From Methanobrevibacter millerae (GTDB taxonomy: Archaea > Methanobacteriota > Methanobacteria > Methanobacteriales > Methanobacteriaceae), in NCBI RefSeq assembly GCF_900103415.1, contig NZ_FMXB01000002.1:1-64000 (forward strand): 64,000 nucleotides of DNA, given 5' to 3'. The translations under genes and the position numbers were made by a program. How positions within the stretch are numbered: the first letter of the stretch is position 1; the number at the start of each line of letters is the position of its first letter. Positions 33,740 through 41,864 of the stretch are shown here, one piece after another. Below the pieces are notes generated by a model that saw only the letters and a program-made list of their open reading frames with translations, was not told where the DNA came from and ran no database searches.

Positions 33740-36181
33740 ATGATTAGTTATGAGGAATTTGAAGATATAGTCGTGAATATTTTGAAAAGAGATATTTCAT
33801 CCAACCATGACCAGAAAAAGGCTATTCTTTCAAAAGCGAATGAGGGACTTTTTATCGTGGCGGGACCGGGATCAGGTAAAACAACCGTTATCGTTCTTAA
33901 AATACTTAAATACATTTTTGTAGATGGCATTAGCCCCCATGAAATACTTGCAACAACATTTACCAAAAAGGCTGCTGCCGAGCTCTATTCACGTATCCTT
34001 GGCTGGGGAGATGAAATCAAGAGTTATCTTATTGACAAGGCCGGAGATGACTTTGATTTGTTAATGGAAATCAACAGAATTGACTTTAACCAGCTGACAA
34101 TCGGAACGACAGACAGCATTGCACAGGAGCTCCTGCGTGTTCACAAGGAGCCAGGAACAAATCAGGAAGTTGTCATTGAGGAGTTCGTTGCCAAGTTTGC
34201 AATGGTTAAAATACTCTTAAGAGATAACAGATACCTCAACGAGAACCTGCAGGGATATCTTGAAAGCTTTGACAGAAGGGAGAAATTAAAGGAAGCATCC
34301 CAGATGAGCGAGATTCTTTTGAACATGAAAAACAGGATGTATTTTGACCAGATTGACTTTGATGAATTCTATAATGATGTCGGTGAAGGAAGCGGAGCAG
34401 AAATAGCTCTTGACTGTATCATCGACTATGAAAACGAGCTTAAAAAGAGAAACATCATTGACTTTGCAATGCTTGAGTCCAAATTCCTTGACTCCCTTAG
34501 AAGCCATAAGCTTGACATCTTTCTGGACGATTTGAAGATTATATTAATTGATGAATATCAGGACACAAACCTTATTCAGGAAGAGATTTACTTTACCATG
34601 GCCAAATCCGCCATTGAAAACGAAGGAAGCATTTCAGTTGTGGGGGACGACGATCAGTCCCTTTACCGCTTCAGGGGAGCGACAGTTGATTTGTTTACCA
34701 ATTTCAAAAGCAGGGTAAAAGCCAAGCTGGGCGTTGACGTTACAGAAATCAACCTGAGAACCAACTACCGCTCAAGCAAAAACATCATAAATCACTGCAA
34801 TCAGTTTGTCGAGCTTGACAGCGAATACCAGAACGCCAGAGTTGAGGACAAGCCTAAAATCATAGCTCCGGATTTGGAAAAGTACAATATGCCCATTCTG
34901 GGAATGTTTAGAAACAATACTCAGATGCTTTCCAAGGATCTCGCAAGCCTCATCAACGATTTAATCAATAAGGGCGAAACGACCCTGAAAATCAGAAGGG
35001 TCATTGACGAGGAGTATTTCAAAAAGCTTGAAAGATGCAAAAGCCCTGAAGATTTAAAGCTATTGAAGCAGGAAAGCAGCGCCAAGGCAAGAGGAATTGA
35101 AAACATTAAAATCAGTCTGGACGAGGAGGAAGGCTCCGCATCGGATATGGCCGTATTGACATACTCTCCAAAAGAGATGAAGTCCGGAAACCATACATTT
35201 AACGGCCATCTGAGAAATCAGCTTAAAAGGCTGAGAAATCCTATTGAAGTATTCAATCCCAGGGGACGTGACCTGCAGGAAATCAAGGAAGTTGCAATAT
35301 TCTGCGGACTGATGCTTGAATGCATCGATCCCGAATCCAAGATACAGAATTCCGATAAGCAGATTCCTATTTTAGGTAAAAGAAATATGCAGAGATGGAG
35401 ATATGAAGCCAGGGATTACATCAAGCTGAATCCCGAACCCCATGAACCATTTGACCTCAACACTTTCGTCATTGACTGGCAACGCAGAAACCCAAGAGGA
35501 TATGACAAATGGCCGCAAAGAGCCAATTTAATGGAACTTGCATACAAGCTGGTGACATGGCTTGACTTCCTGCAGGAAGATGCGGAAGGGGTCGTATATC
35601 TGGAAGCCATAACACAGTCAATTACGCAAACCGGCTTTTTCAACAAGTATTCTGCAAACATCGTCTTTACCGACCCAGATACAGAAAGGGAATCCGTTTT
35701 GGAAGCTATCTGGAACATTTTCCTTCCGATAGCTACAGGAGACGTTTCAATCGATGAGGAGCTTCTTGAAACCCTTCCGGCAAACAGACTGAACATAATG
35801 TCCATCCATCAGTCAAAGGGACTGGAGTTTCCGATGGTTATCGTTGATGTCGGATCCAAGTTCAAGAAAAACGACATCCGAACCCAGAACCTGAGATTTC
35901 CCAAAAAGGAACCTGAATACACGATTATGGAAGAGAGCATTCGAAAGTACAGCGAACTTGGAGAATCCGATAGAAGCGAAAAGGACAAATCCTTTGATGA
36001 CTTGACAAGACTTTATTTCGTTGCCTTTTCAAGGGCAGAGAACATATTAATACTGGTTGGCCTGAATCAGGCAATAGACGGCTATTCATTCAATCAGCAG
36101 CACAAGTCCATTCCGAACGTTGCCCTTGGATGGAGCAGGAACGAACGTCAAAAAGGATTTAAGGAGATTTATTTAATATAA
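33740..36181 (+). CDS. UvrD/AddA-type superfamily 1 helicase
   Basis: ATP-dependent 3'-5' DNA helicase of 813 aa. Motifs: VAGPGSGKTTVI (I, about residues 39-50), TTFTKKAAAEL (Ia), DEYQDTN (II, about 272-278), GDDDQSLYRFRGA (III, about 303-315), NYRSS (IV), SIHQSKGLEFPMVIVDV (V, about 687-703) and LYFVAFSRAENILILVG (VI, about 758-774). The nuclease domain of full AddA/RecB is missing; instead a separate PD-(D/E)XK protein is encoded 12 nt downstream. The pair probably works as an AddAB-like helicase-nuclease on double-strand ends. SD AGGGATTGAA precedes ATG 33740. Confidence 0.9.
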   Translation: MISYEEFEDIVVNILKRDISSNHDQKKAILSKANEGLFIVAGPGSGKTTVIVLKILKYIFVDGISPHEILATTFTKKAAAELYSRILGWGDEIKSYLIDKAGDDFDLLMEINRIDFNQLTIGTTDSIAQELLRVHKEPGTNQEVVIEEFVAKFAMVKILLRDNRYLNENLQGYLESFDRREKLKEASQMSEILLNMKNRMYFDQIDFDEFYNDVGEGSGAEIALDCIIDYENELKKRNIIDFAMLESKFLDSLRSHKLDIFLDDLKIILIDEYQDTNLIQEEIYFTMAKSAIENEGSISVVGDDDQSLYRFRGATVDLFTNFKSRVKAKLGVDVTEINLRTNYRSSKNIINHCNQFVELDSEYQNARVEDKPKIIAPDLEKYNMPILGMFRNNTQMLSKDLASLINDLINKGETTLKIRRVIDEEYFKKLERCKSPEDLKLLKQESSAKARGIENIKISLDEEEGSASDMAVLTYSPKEMKSGNHTFNGHLRNQLKRLRNPIEVFNPRGRDLQEIKEVAIFCGLMLECIDPESKIQNSDKQIPILGKRNMQRWRYEARDYIKLNPEPHEPFDLNTFVIDWQRRNPRGYDKWPQRANLMELAYKLVTWLDFLQEDAEGVVYLEAITQSITQTGFFNKYSANIVFTDPDTERESVLEAIWNIFLPIATGDVSIDEELLETLPANRLNIMSIHQSKGLEFPMVIVDVGSKFKKNDIRTQNLRFPKKEPEYTIMEESIRKYSELGESDRSEKDKSFDDLTRLYFVAFSRAENILILVGLNQAIDGYSFNQQHKSIPNVALGWSRNERQKGFKEIYLI

Positions 36182-36193
36182 GGAGACGAAAAA

Positions 36194-37387
36194 ATGAAGT
36201 TATCATCAAGATCAAAATCATACATGATTCCCGAATACAGTCTGACGGGAGACTTATTGTCTTATCTAACCTGCGGACTGCAGTACCGGTATCAGAACAA
36301 GGGAACCCTTCCGCCTTCAATGCCGATTCAGCTGTGGTTCGGAGAGTTCATTCACGGAGTAATGGAAGAGGCTTATCTGAAATGGGAAAACGACCACACG
36401 GAATTCCCATGGGACTGGAAAAGGGACATCAGGCCAATTGAAGACATTATTGATTTGAGATTACAGGTAAGAGGCCTCTATCCAAGGGAAGATCACTTCT
36501 TTACAATCAATCATCCGGATTTAAACATGACCATCGACGATTTGAATGAATACGACCACAAGAAGCTTGCAAGCGCAAGGGCTGAAAAGGCCATTAACGT
36601 GTGGGGATCTGACCTGTTTCCGATGATGGAGTCTGCAGAGGTATTGATTAAGGGACTGCGGGAAATGCCATACACCGGAACCGACAAACGCTCGAACTAT
36701 TACGGCATCAACGGAGTCATTGACGTGTTGAGCCTCGTCAACATAAAAGACGACAACAAGATTGTCAGATACCTGAATGAAAACGAGGAGTTCAGAAAAA
36801 TCGTTGAAGAGTACGGCGAGGATGAGTATGAAGTAATCATCGACTATAAGGGAATGAAAAGGCCTCCGATGGAAGTTGAGGCAAGCGGCAACGAAACCTG
36901 GGATTATCATGAAAGGCAGATTCTCACTTATTCATGGCTCAGGCAAAAGCAGGAATCCAAAAAGCCCGTTGCAGGAATAATTTTTTATCTAAACGAACTT
37001 GTGCCTTCAAAAGAGGACCTTATGATGATAAAGGACGACCTGCATTACCATTTAACCGATGCCGGCGACGACGAGGAATTTGCAAAAGACATTGAAGTGA
37101 TTGAAAACTGGGATGAAGGCTCTGAAATGCCCAAATTAAGCGAAAAATTCAAGATGGACAGGTCAATAAGGATAATTCCAATTAATGACGAAAAAATAGC
37201 TGACGCACTTGAAAAATTCGATGTTGTTGTAGAAAACATTGAAAGCTCATTGATAAAAGAAATCAACGGCTGCAAGATTCAGGATGCCTGGAAAGCGGAA
37301 GCAGAAGAGAGAACATGTGAAGCCTGCGACTTCAAGACATTCTGCAAAAACAGCAAAAACAAAACAAAAATTTTTAAGATTCCTTAA
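36194..37387 (+). CDS. PD-(D/E)XK nuclease with Fe-S cluster, AddB-like
   Basis: A 397-aa RecB-family nuclease. One cysteine near the start (SYLTCGLQYRYQ, about residues 20-31) and three at the end (CEACDFKTFC, about 376-385) make the four-cysteine 4Fe-4S arrangement of AddB/Cas4-like nucleases. The catalytic core shows NGVIDVLSL (about 173-181) and EVIIDYKG (about 214-221), giving the D and D-x-K residues, and a following ERQILTYSWLR helix. SD AGGAG precedes ATG 36194, 12 nt after the helicase stop, so the two are one operon. It would degrade DNA during end processing together with the helicase. Confidence 0.88.
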   Translation: MKLSSRSKSYMIPEYSLTGDLLSYLTCGLQYRYQNKGTLPPSMPIQLWFGEFIHGVMEEAYLKWENDHTEFPWDWKRDIRPIEDIIDLRLQVRGLYPREDHFFTINHPDLNMTIDDLNEYDHKKLASARAEKAINVWGSDLFPMMESAEVLIKGLREMPYTGTDKRSNYYGINGVIDVLSLVNIKDDNKIVRYLNENEEFRKIVEEYGEDEYEVIIDYKGMKRPPMEVEASGNETWDYHERQILTYSWLRQKQESKKPVAGIIFYLNELVPSKEDLMMIKDDLHYHLTDAGDDEEFAKDIEVIENWDEGSEMPKLSEKFKMDRSIRIIPINDEKIADALEKFDVVVENIESSLIKEINGCKIQDAWKAEAEERTCEACDFKTFCKNSKNKTKIFKIP

Positions 37388-37413
37388 TACATATTAATTA
37401 ATAGGTGAGTATT

Positions 37414-38094
37414 ATGAGTAGTACAGATTTAGAGAAAAATCAGAAATATGCTGAAGCTATAGCTTCAAAGGTCAAATTGACCTGCAAGCCTGTAGCTATG
37501 AAACTAATCGAAAGTGAGGATGAGGTTCCTGAAGGCTTTGAATTGATTTCAGAAAAGGTCAGACACTGTGAAATGGTCAGAAAAGCTTCTTTAGGTGAAA
37601 AATTCTACAGCACTGCCGAAGAACAGATGTGCCTTGGCGGAGCCGGAGCAATCGGCCTTATGGAAATGCCTGAAAAACTGGCAAACGGTGAAAAATACTT
37701 TTCTTTAGGCAGATTTAAAGACCTGGAAACCGCCAAAAAACTTACAGCCAAGCTTTCAATCGTTGAAGATAAAAGATGGGGAATGATTTACGCTCCTTTG
37801 GATGAGGCAGATTTCAAAGCTGACGTCATTCAGGTAATAACCGAACCTGTTGGTGGAATGAAACTTGCTCAAAGTATCGTTTATGCAACAGGCGAGAAAA
37901 TTAACCCTAGCTTTGCCGGTATTCAGTCATTGTGCGGTGACGCTTTCGCAAATCCGTATATCGAAAATGGAGTTAACTTTACATTGGGCTGTGACGGTTC
38001 AAGAAAAGCCGCTGACATCAAGGATAATGAAATGACCATCGGTATCAGTGCAGCTAAGATTGACGAAGTTATTTCCGGCCTAGAGGCTATGTAA
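37414..38094 (+). CDS. DUF169 family protein
   Basis: A 226-aa protein of DUF169, widespread in methanogens and anaerobes. Recognisable blocks are KPVAMKLIESEDEVPEGFEL (about residues 25-44), VRHCEMVRKASLGEKFYS (about 48-65), EEQMCLGGAGAIGLMEMP (about 68-85) and SLCGDAFANPY with further conserved cysteines. Several cysteines across the protein could bind metal. No membrane segment is visible. I moved the start to ATG 37414, since the upstream GTG at 37405 is part of the SD AGGTGA. Function is unknown; roles in corrinoid or metal-centre chemistry have been guessed. The end overlaps the convergent MobA-like gene by 15 nt. Confidence 0.85.
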   Translation: MSSTDLEKNQKYAEAIASKVKLTCKPVAMKLIESEDEVPEGFELISEKVRHCEMVRKASLGEKFYSTAEEQMCLGGAGAIGLMEMPEKLANGEKYFSLGRFKDLETAKKLTAKLSIVEDKRWGMIYAPLDEADFKADVIQVITEPVGGMKLAQSIVYATGEKINPSFAGIQSLCGDAFANPYIENGVNFTLGCDGSRKAADIKDNEMTIGISAAKIDEVISGLEAM

Positions 38095-38730
38095 ATAGTC
38101 CTCATAGTAATTGATATTTATCAATTCCTTTTTATTTTTTTCTTTTATACCATAAAACGTGTAGCCATCAGCGAATATCTTTCTAAGTATCGGATTTAGA
38201 TTGTCATCCTCGTTTTCAAGATACTTCATCATATTCTCCCTTGGAGTGACAAAGGGCATTCCAAGGCCTTCGGCAGTATCCAAAAGACCCGTTTTTCGCC
38301 TTCTTAAAATAGCTATTGTCTTAAAGGGATCATCCGAGTTTCGAGACACTTCAATCATTTTGTTGAAGGTTTCAGTTGATACCGTAGGCTGGTCTCCAGT
38401 GACGCACAGCGCAAAATCCGAAGTGATATTTGAAAGACCATTGAATAATGAAGTCGATAAACCTACATCACACGGATCGTTTATTATGAACTTTACAGAG
38501 CCTTCATAATTATTGGAGATGGCATCCATTATTTCATCACTGTAATGTCCAAGTACAACAATGCATTCATCAATATCTGCAGATAACGTATTGTCAATGG
38601 TTGTCTCCAGGACGGTCTTATTGTTAAATGGCAAAATGAGTTTGTTTCTAACTTCAAGATTTTTTGAAATCTGATCCTTGCGCATCCGGGAGTTCTTTCC
38701 CGCTGCAGTAATGATAGCTGAATAAGACAT
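38080..38730 (-). CDS. MobA-like nucleotidyltransferase
   Basis: A 216-aa GT-A-fold NTP transferase like MobA/MocA, which attach GMP or CMP to molybdopterin; relatives act on sugar phosphates. The nucleotide-binding block AIITAAGKNSRMRKDQ (about residues 5-20, with G-x-S-x-R-M), ECIVVLGHYSDEI (about 55-67) and CVTGDQPTVS (about 109-118, metal-binding D) are clear. The start is ATG 38730, matching family N-termini; the longer frame to 38778 adds 16 residues overlapping the upstream gene. The substrate cannot be fixed from sequence. It follows the VanW-like surface protein gene on the same strand and converges with DUF169. Confidence 0.8.
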   Translation of the reverse strand: MSYSAIITAAGKNSRMRKDQISKNLEVRNKLILPFNNKTVLETTIDNTLSADIDECIVVLGHYSDEIMDAISNNYEGSVKFIINDPCDVGLSTSLFNGLSNITSDFALCVTGDQPTVSTETFNKMIEVSRNSDDPFKTIAILRRRKTGLLDTAEGLGMPFVTPRENMMKYLENEDDNLNPILRKIFADGYTFYGIKEKNKKELININYYEDYLHSL

Positions 38731-38752
38731 GATAATAAAAAAAGAAATAGGG

Positions 38753-40003
38753 TTAACCGGAACCGTTACCGATTCCAACCCTTCCCCCAGTAGTTAAATT
38801 ACTTGAGTTAAGCTGATCATCCGGCATGTAACGAACGATTTTAGCGAGAATACACATTCCAGTACCTTCACCTTCCGTCCACATTACGATTTTAACAGGG
38901 TAATTGTGGTCATTGGTTACTTTAATGTCACTTGCAGGATTGTAACCGTACAATACGGCATTCTCATCACCAGTCATACCTACAGGCATGCCGAATCCTT
39001 CAGCAAGAACAGCTGACCTTAATGCCCTGGCCGGCGGACAGACACCGTGAGCGGCACTTCCTCCAGGAGCGGAAGCATCTGCAGCTGATCCAAATGAAAC
39101 ATAATCGTGTCCGTTACCTGTACAGTTAGGTGGGATAATAGTATTGTTCCAGGCTTCAACGAACTGTCTTGCATTGAATTCACGAACAGAATCACCATAT
39201 TCAGGGTGAGAATCCAGATAAGTATAAAATGTTTCCCCGTCAACTTCAGTAGTGTTTCCCATGTATAAAACTATAGGGGAATATGACGGATAGGCATCCA
39301 CATAATCTGAAACATTTTTACCGAAAATACGTTCTATATCCTTATAGTCGATATTGTTTCTGCCGTCGGAAAATCCTACAATTCCGTTTTCCAAAGTGAA
39401 GTTGGAACCAACGACTGAATCGTAATTATACCAGTTTACAATTGAAGTGGCATTATAGAAATCATTGCTGTACGGCAGGTTTTTGATTTCTTCAGTAGGA
39501 ACTGATTTGATTACAGTACCGTTTTCAACAACGTCTACACCATTTTCAGTTTTTGTCAATACCTTATACGGAGCGCTGTAACCCCAAACATAAGTATCCG
39601 GAGATTTAACAGCCAAAGCATCTCCCTCTAAACGCAAATAGCCCGGACCTTCAATTCCATAAACATTTCCATTAGAATCAATGCCTTCAGCCGAAATTGT
39701 TGAAAAATCAAATGGAACCGCACCAGTCGTCAACGTTGTCAGAATCCCCTTCAAATCAAGAGTAAATAACTGATGAGCAAGGAATGATGGGTAGGAAAGT
39801 AATGGAACTTCAACAGGATTTCGGTCATCCATTACGGAATCGCCTGAAAACATTGATTGACCTACAGGCAAGTTATAAGCTTCAGCAAATGATTTTCCAG
39901 TGTAATTAGTGTGACTTACAAATGAAAATGCAAACAACATAATACATACAACAAATAAAACTAAAACAATTTTAACTGATGTACTTCTCCATTTTTTACT
40001 CAT
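38753..40003 (-). CDS. Membrane-anchored extracellular protein with VanW-like C-terminus
   Basis: A 416-aa protein with one N-terminal transmembrane segment (about residues 10-30, VKIVLVLFVVCIMLFAFSFV) and a long outside part rich in N-x-S/T sites. The C-terminal 120 residues, with HGVCPPARALRSAVLAEGFG followed by DIKVTNDHNYPVKIVMWTEG, resemble the VanW domain, a cysteine and a V-x-N-x-x-x-Y-P-V strand included. I chose ATG 40003 (MSKKW) because AGGTG lies 8-9 nt upstream. Similar proteins occur in Methanobrevibacter; a cell-surface or cell-wall role is likely but unproven. Confidence 0.7.
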   Translation of the reverse strand: MSKKWRSTSVKIVLVLFVVCIMLFAFSFVSHTNYTGKSFAEAYNLPVGQSMFSGDSVMDDRNPVEVPLLSYPSFLAHQLFTLDLKGILTTLTTGAVPFDFSTISAEGIDSNGNVYGIEGPGYLRLEGDALAVKSPDTYVWGYSAPYKVLTKTENGVDVVENGTVIKSVPTEEIKNLPYSNDFYNATSIVNWYNYDSVVGSNFTLENGIVGFSDGRNNIDYKDIERIFGKNVSDYVDAYPSYSPIVLYMGNTTEVDGETFYTYLDSHPEYGDSVREFNARQFVEAWNNTIIPPNCTGNGHDYVSFGSAADASAPGGSAAHGVCPPARALRSAVLAEGFGMPVGMTGDENAVLYGYNPASDIKVTNDHNYPVKIVMWTEGEGTGMCILAKIVRYMPDDQLNSSNLTTGGRVGIGNGSG

Positions 40004-40070
40004 TACACAAACACCTAACAAATTATTATATTGAAATATATATAAGTTATTAATATTTATATGTAATGAT

Positions 40071-41354
40071 TCATTGGAGTTTTTCGGAGATTAACTTAAT
40101 TCTCTCTTGAATGTTGATAATGGCTTCCTGACCGTTACCGCCGATGAGCATTGCCTCTTCATGTGAAAACTCTGCGACCAGGGCGATGATGTCATCAAGT
40201 GACGTGGCGGTTAATACTCTGCCGCGATATCTTAGGTAATTTAGGCGATAAATTGCCAAATCCAGATTATCGTCAAGCCCTGGGAAAACGACGATTACTT
40301 CGGGATTGTACTTTACGGCCTCGTCTATAATTTCAAGCCTGTGGGTTTCATGGGATCTTGGAGTGCCGATGAATATAGCATAGAAATCCCTTTCGGTTAA
40401 AACGGATTTCAAGGCATCTGAGTTATCAGTTTTTCCGACATAAACCAGCGCATCATTTATTTTATAAACATCAAGACGCCCGCTAACAGCTTCAAAGTCA
40501 TACAATGACTGCCTGATAATGTCCTTAGGCACCTTCAGCTCACCTGCGATTGCCATGGCCAAACCTGCATTAAGCTTATTGAACTTTCCGAAAACCTTAA
40601 GCGAATCCTGATATTCAAAATAAGAGATATGCTTTTTGGCAACTTCCTTGAAATTGCTGTTGAAATCCTGATTGAAAGCTGTGAAAATTTCTTTGCCGTC
40701 GAAAAAGCGGACTAAGGAATCCTTGTAGTTGGCTATGGTTTTGTGAACGTCCATGTGGTCGTTTCCGATATTGGTCAGGCCGATCATGTCAAAATCAAAG
40801 GCGTAACGGCAGAAATCAAGGGTCATGTCACAGACCTCTACAAGAAGAATGTCATATTCGCCGTTTTCGGCCTCAAGCATCAAATCGTAATATCCTGAAA
40901 AGCCTCCCCCACCATTTCCGCCGACCAAAACCTTTTTGCCGGCGTTTTCCAAAATGGATTTCAGCATGTGGACAGTGGTGGTTTTCCCGTTTGTTCCGGT
41001 AATTCCGATAGTAAACATCCGTTTGTGATTGGTTACGACGTCGCTTAAGAGATTTCCTTCTGATAAGAGCTTATTTGCAAATGATCCTCCGAACATGCTT
41101 GGACTGATGGCTATCGCATCGCACTCATCGATAAGTTCCGAATTTGTAAATCCCAAATCAAGAGTTATGGAATCTGAAACGATTGAAAATGATTCTCCAC
41201 CATCCAAAAAGTTTAATGAAATGCCTCCAAGTTCTAAATCGGATAAATCAACATTACTGTTTAAATCACTTGCATAAACTTCCCAACCATGTTTTAAAAG
41301 AGAGTTTACTGCCTTTTTACCTTCAACACCTAATCCTATTACTGCCGCTTTCAT
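40071..41354 (-). CDS. Mur ligase family protein (MurD-like)
   Basis: ATP-dependent amide ligase of 427 aa with the three Mur domains. A Rossmann N-domain has VIGLGVEGKKAVNSLLKHG (about residues 5-23). The central ATPase has ITGTNGKTTTVHML (about 119-132), VEVCDMTLD and LTNIGNDHMDVH (about 186-197). The C-domain contains FEAVSGRLDVYK (about 280-291) with the R-x-(D/E) signature. In this group such ligases build pseudomurein peptides or join amino acids to cofactors; sequence alone does not say which. I chose ATG 41354 because a TATA-like TTATATATATAAT lies about 25 nt upstream (41377-41390) and family N-termini begin just before the glycine-rich loop. Confidence 0.8.
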   Translation of the reverse strand: MKAAVIGLGVEGKKAVNSLLKHGWEVYASDLNSNVDLSDLELGGISLNFLDGGESFSIVSDSITLDLGFTNSELIDECDAIAISPSMFGGSFANKLLSEGNLLSDVVTNHKRMFTIGITGTNGKTTTVHMLKSILENAGKKVLVGGNGGGGFSGYYDLMLEAENGEYDILLVEVCDMTLDFCRYAFDFDMIGLTNIGNDHMDVHKTIANYKDSLVRFFDGKEIFTAFNQDFNSNFKEVAKKHISYFEYQDSLKVFGKFNKLNAGLAMAIAGELKVPKDIIRQSLYDFEAVSGRLDVYKINDALVYVGKTDNSDALKSVLTERDFYAIFIGTPRSHETHRLEIIDEAVKYNPEVIVVFPGLDDNLDLAIYRLNYLRYRGRVLTATSLDDIIALVAEFSHEEAMLIGGNGQEAIINIQERIKLISEKLQ

Positions 41355-41431
41355 AAAAAACAATACCATGAACTAAATTATATATATAATTTAAATATTT
41401 AGTAAAATATATTTTTTGATTAGGTGAGAAA

Positions 41432-41833
41432 ATGTTTGAAGAGGATAAGGATGATAAGATTTACAATCTGATAATTAGTAACGGTACCGATTTTAACAGG
41501 GAATATGCCCAATTTACCGAAAAGTTATTTTCAAAAACTGATTTCCTATGGAAAGAATCGATTTCATCTTCATATTCAACTGCGGGAGAACAGTTCTATG
41601 GAAAAGTCGATAGAATCATTCTGCTTGCAGGATTATACAAAAACAACAAGGAAAGCTTTGACGACTTGATTGAAGCCGGGGAAAAATACAATATTCCAAT
41701 AATACTTGTAAGGCCCTACGGACTTGAAGAAGTTCCGGTAAACCTTGAAGAAAAGGCGGCGATGATTGTCGGATGGAACGCAAACTGCATTGTTGATGCC
41801 ATAAAAGGCTCAGACGAATTTTTAGAAGAATAG
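41432..41833 (+). CDS. MTH538/TIR-like domain protein, 133 aa
   Basis: A small stand-alone flavodoxin-like/TIR-like domain similar to the MTH538 family (DUF1863), to which the NAD-derived-signal producer ThsB of Thoeris defence belongs. Features: LIISNGTDFNREYAQFTEKL (about residues 13-32), FLWKESI (about 38-44), RIILLAGLYKNNKESFDDLI (about 62-81), IPIILVRPYGLEEVP (about 88-102) and MIVGWNANCIVDAIKG (about 110-125). The last two blocks are the family's most typical. SD AGGTGAG precedes ATG 41432. No ThsA-like partner is next to it; neighbours are the divergent Mur ligase and convergent rad50. The role could be defence signalling or housekeeping. Confidence 0.7.
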   Translation: MFEEDKDDKIYNLIISNGTDFNREYAQFTEKLFSKTDFLWKESISSSYSTAGEQFYGKVDRIILLAGLYKNNKESFDDLIEAGEKYNIPIILVRPYGLEEVPVNLEEKAAMIVGWNANCIVDAIKGSDEFLEE

Positions 41834-41864
41834 AAAAATAGTAAAAAATTAATTTACTATTTTT
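41834..41864. terminator. Bidirectional hairpin between the TIR-like gene and rad50
   Basis: Perfect inverted repeat AAAAATAGTA with TACTATTTTT, 11-nt loop, starting right after the TIR-like gene stop and including the rad50 stop codon. Read on either strand the hairpin ends in T5, so it can serve both convergent genes. Confidence 0.55.

Noticed and set aside
40071-41354. Coenzyme F430 synthetase (CfbE)
   Set aside because: It is a Mur ligase and could be, but the MurD-like N-terminal Rossmann start does not match what I recall of CfbE, and no other F430 genes adjoin.
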